From positions 1 through 7,477 of the forward strand of contig JAURXE010000689.1 of NCBI GenBank assembly GCA_030654635.1: a DNA stretch of 7,477 bases, in the 5' to 3' direction. Under the pieces are notes generated by a model. That model made no database searches. It was not told where the DNA came from and saw nothing but the letters and a program-made list of their open reading frames with translations. Position 1 is the stretch's first letter. The number at the start of each line of letters is the position of its first letter. Below are positions 6,282-7,477 of the stretch, piece after piece. The translations under genes and the position numbers were made by a program. Origin of the DNA: Pseudomonas sp. Its GTDB lineage: Bacteria > Pseudomonadota > Gammaproteobacteria > Pseudomonadales > Pseudomonadaceae.

Positions 6282-6818
6282 ATGCGCACCCTCGACTTTC
6301 TCCATATCTCTCTCGTCGATCAGCAACTCTATGGCTTCGCCAACGGCCAACTGCTGCTGCGCTTGCCTGTGTCCACGGCTTTAAATGGTGCCGGTGAATT
6401 AAATGGCTCCGGCTGTACGCCGGGCGGCTTGCACCAGGTGCGGGCGAAGATTGGTGCAGGCTTGCCCAGTGGCGCGGTGTTGCGTGGCCGGCGCTGGACC
6501 GGCGAGCTGTATTCGCCCGAGTTGCAGGCCGAGTTTCCTGCCCGCGACTGGATTCTGACCCGGATACTCTGGCTCAGCGGCTGTGAACCCGGGCGCAATC
6601 GCCTTGGCGCTGTCGACACCTTTCGCCGTTACATCTATCTACACGGCACCCCTGACAGCGAACCTATGGGTGTACCGCTTTCCCATGGCTGCGTGCGCCT
6701 GCGCAATGCCGATTTAATTGAGTTGTTTGCGCGCGTGCCGCTGCATTGCCCGCTGATGATTGATCCAGCCGCCTGCCCTCAATGGGCGACGGCGGACTGC
6801 ACTGACCAGGTTATTTAA
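6282..6818 (+). CDS. YkuD-domain L,D-transpeptidase / L,D-carboxypeptidase
   Basis: This 178-aa protein consists almost entirely of a YkuD catalytic domain, whose cysteine enzymes cut or exchange the L,D bond after mDAP in peptidoglycan stem peptides. The catalytic motif is complete: His121 (LHGTP), then Ser134-His135-Gly136-Cys137-Val-Arg139 (SHGCVRL), with Cys137 as nucleophile. Upstream GSGCTPGGLHQVRAKIGAG (about 43–61) is a conserved segment of short YkuD proteins. There is no signal peptide, lipobox or membrane span, whereas most L,D-transpeptidases are exported. The protein begins MRTLDFLHISLVDQQLYGF, directly on the first beta strand. No better in-frame start exists; the ATG lacks a Shine-Dalgarno and follows a hairpin. 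It lies 47 bp after psrA and 16 bp before nagZ, probably in one transcript. With the cytosolic recycling enzyme NagZ as neighbour, a cytosolic L,D-carboxypeptidase that trims tetrapeptides (as described for ElsL of Acinetobacter) is a good hypothesis. The fold is certain; substrate and location are inferred. Confidence 0.88.
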   Translation: MRTLDFLHISLVDQQLYGFANGQLLLRLPVSTALNGAGELNGSGCTPGGLHQVRAKIGAGLPSGAVLRGRRWTGELYSPELQAEFPARDWILTRILWLSGCEPGRNRLGAVDTFRRYIYLHGTPDSEPMGVPLSHGCVRLRNADLIELFARVPLHCPLMIDPAACPQWATADCTDQVI

Positions 6819-6834
6819 AGTGACTACAGCTGTT

Positions 6835-7477
6835 ATGCAAGGCTCATTGATGCTCGATATTGCCGGCACTTGGCTCACCGCCGAGGACCGTCACTTGCTA
6901 CGCCAACCGCAGGTCGGTGGCTTGATTCTGTTTGCCCGCAATATCGAATCGCCACGCCAAGTTCGCGAGCTGAGCATGGCGGTGCGTGCCGTGCGGCCGG
7001 ACTTGTTGCTGGCGGTCGACCAAGAGGGCGGTCGGGTTCAGCGTTTGCGCCAGGGTTTTATCCGTTTGCCGGCGATGGCGGCCATTGCTCAGTGTGCCGA
7101 TGCCGAGCAATTGGCCGAGCACTGCGGCTGGTTGATGGCCACTGAGGTGCTGGCGGTGGGCCTTGATCTGAGTTTTGCGCCGGTGCTGGATCTGGATTTC
7201 CAGCGCAGCAAGGTGGTTGGCAGCCGCTCCTTTAATGGCGATCCGCAATGCGCCGCGCTGCTGGCCGGAGCCTTTATTCGCGGCATGCAGGCCGCCGGCA
7301 TGGCGGCAACTGGTAAGCATTTTCCTGGGCATGGTTGGGCTGAGGCCGATTCCCATGTGGCCATCCCGGTGGATGAGCGCAGCCTCGATGAGATTCGTGG
7401 GGCCGACTTGTTGCCATTCAAACTGCTTAGTAAACAACTGGCCGCAGTGATGCCGGCCCATGTGATTTATCCGCAGG
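6835..7477 (+). CDS. nagZ: Beta-N-acetylglucosaminidase NagZ (partial, 3' end missing)
   Basis: The frame stays open to the window edge and gives 214 residues of a protein usually about 330 long. NagZ is a cytosolic glycoside hydrolase family 3 enzyme that removes GlcNAc from anhydro-muropeptides during peptidoglycan recycling. Its product steers AmpR-controlled ampC beta-lactamase induction in pseudomonads that carry that system. Visible motifs are MQGSLMLDIAGTWL (1–14), GGLILFARN, LLLAVDQEGGRVQRLR (about 56–71), SFAPVLDLD and KHFPGHGWAEADSH, with the Asp172/His174 acid-base dyad. His174 has the same number as in P. aeruginosa NagZ, which supports ATG 6835 as the start. The nucleophilic Asp near residue 302 lies outside the window. 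An in-frame GTG at 6820, two bases after the upstream stop codon, is a poorer alternative. No strong Shine-Dalgarno is seen, so translation may be coupled to the YkuD gene 16 bp upstream. Confidence 0.95.
   Translation, partial: MQGSLMLDIAGTWLTAEDRHLLRQPQVGGLILFARNIESPRQVRELSMAVRAVRPDLLLAVDQEGGRVQRLRQGFIRLPAMAAIAQCADAEQLAEHCGWLMATEVLAVGLDLSFAPVLDLDFQRSKVVGSRSFNGDPQCAALLAGAFIRGMQAAGMAATGKHFPGHGWAEADSHVAIPVDERSLDEIRGADLLPFKLLSKQLAAVMPAHVIYPQ

Noticed and set aside
6898..7461. 187-codon minus-strand open frame opposite nagZ
   Set aside because: The plus frame encodes NagZ motifs through the window edge; the antisense frame is low-complexity His/Gln-rich and has no ribosome site or family resemblance.

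Overview
This window is chromosomal DNA from a Pseudomonas species. The gene order fadA – DUF1653 gene – topA – two small conserved genes – (sulA, lexA on the opposite strand) – psrA – nagZ matches the P. aeruginosa PA3013–PA3005 neighbourhood as I remember it, and the protein lengths and motifs agree (TopA 868 aa, LexA 202 aa, PsrA 234 aa). An extra YkuD-domain gene sits between psrA and nagZ. I recall that gene in P. putida-like species and not in P. aeruginosa, so a non-aeruginosa Pseudomonas is more likely. No mobile element, CRISPR array, tRNA or rRNA was seen.

Layout. Positions 1–164 hold the 3' end of fadA (beta-oxidation thiolase), closed by a strong intrinsic terminator. A 78-aa DUF1653 gene follows (242–478). 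Then topA (593–3199) with its own sigma70-like promoter, a long hairpin without a U-tract (3202–3242), a 172-aa DUF6586-like gene (3269–3787) and a 77-aa conserved gene (3850–4083) that ends at a UUCG-loop terminator. On the minus strand lexA (5281–4673) and sulA (4662–4189) form a two-gene SOS operon behind two tandem, perfectly spaced SOS boxes. On the plus strand psrA (5530–6234) is preceded by a palindrome that fits its own operator. It is followed by a YkuD L,D-transpeptidase/carboxypeptidase gene (6282–6818) and the 5' two thirds of nagZ (6835 to the window edge).

How the genes work together. Three themes meet here. (1) Fatty-acid metabolism: fadA and its likely regulator PsrA flank the block. 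(2) DNA topology and damage response: TopA, LexA and SulA, with SulA co-transcribed with its repressor so that LexA cleavage couples repair to division arrest. (3) Peptidoglycan recycling: NagZ, plus a YkuD enzyme with no visible signal peptide that may act on muropeptides in the cytosol.

The region is mostly conserved core genome. I see no convincing new multi-gene system. The items most worth a second look are the leaderless-looking YkuD gene next to nagZ, the long hairpin after topA, and the lexA leader, which carries an SOS box and has no clear Shine-Dalgarno sequence.
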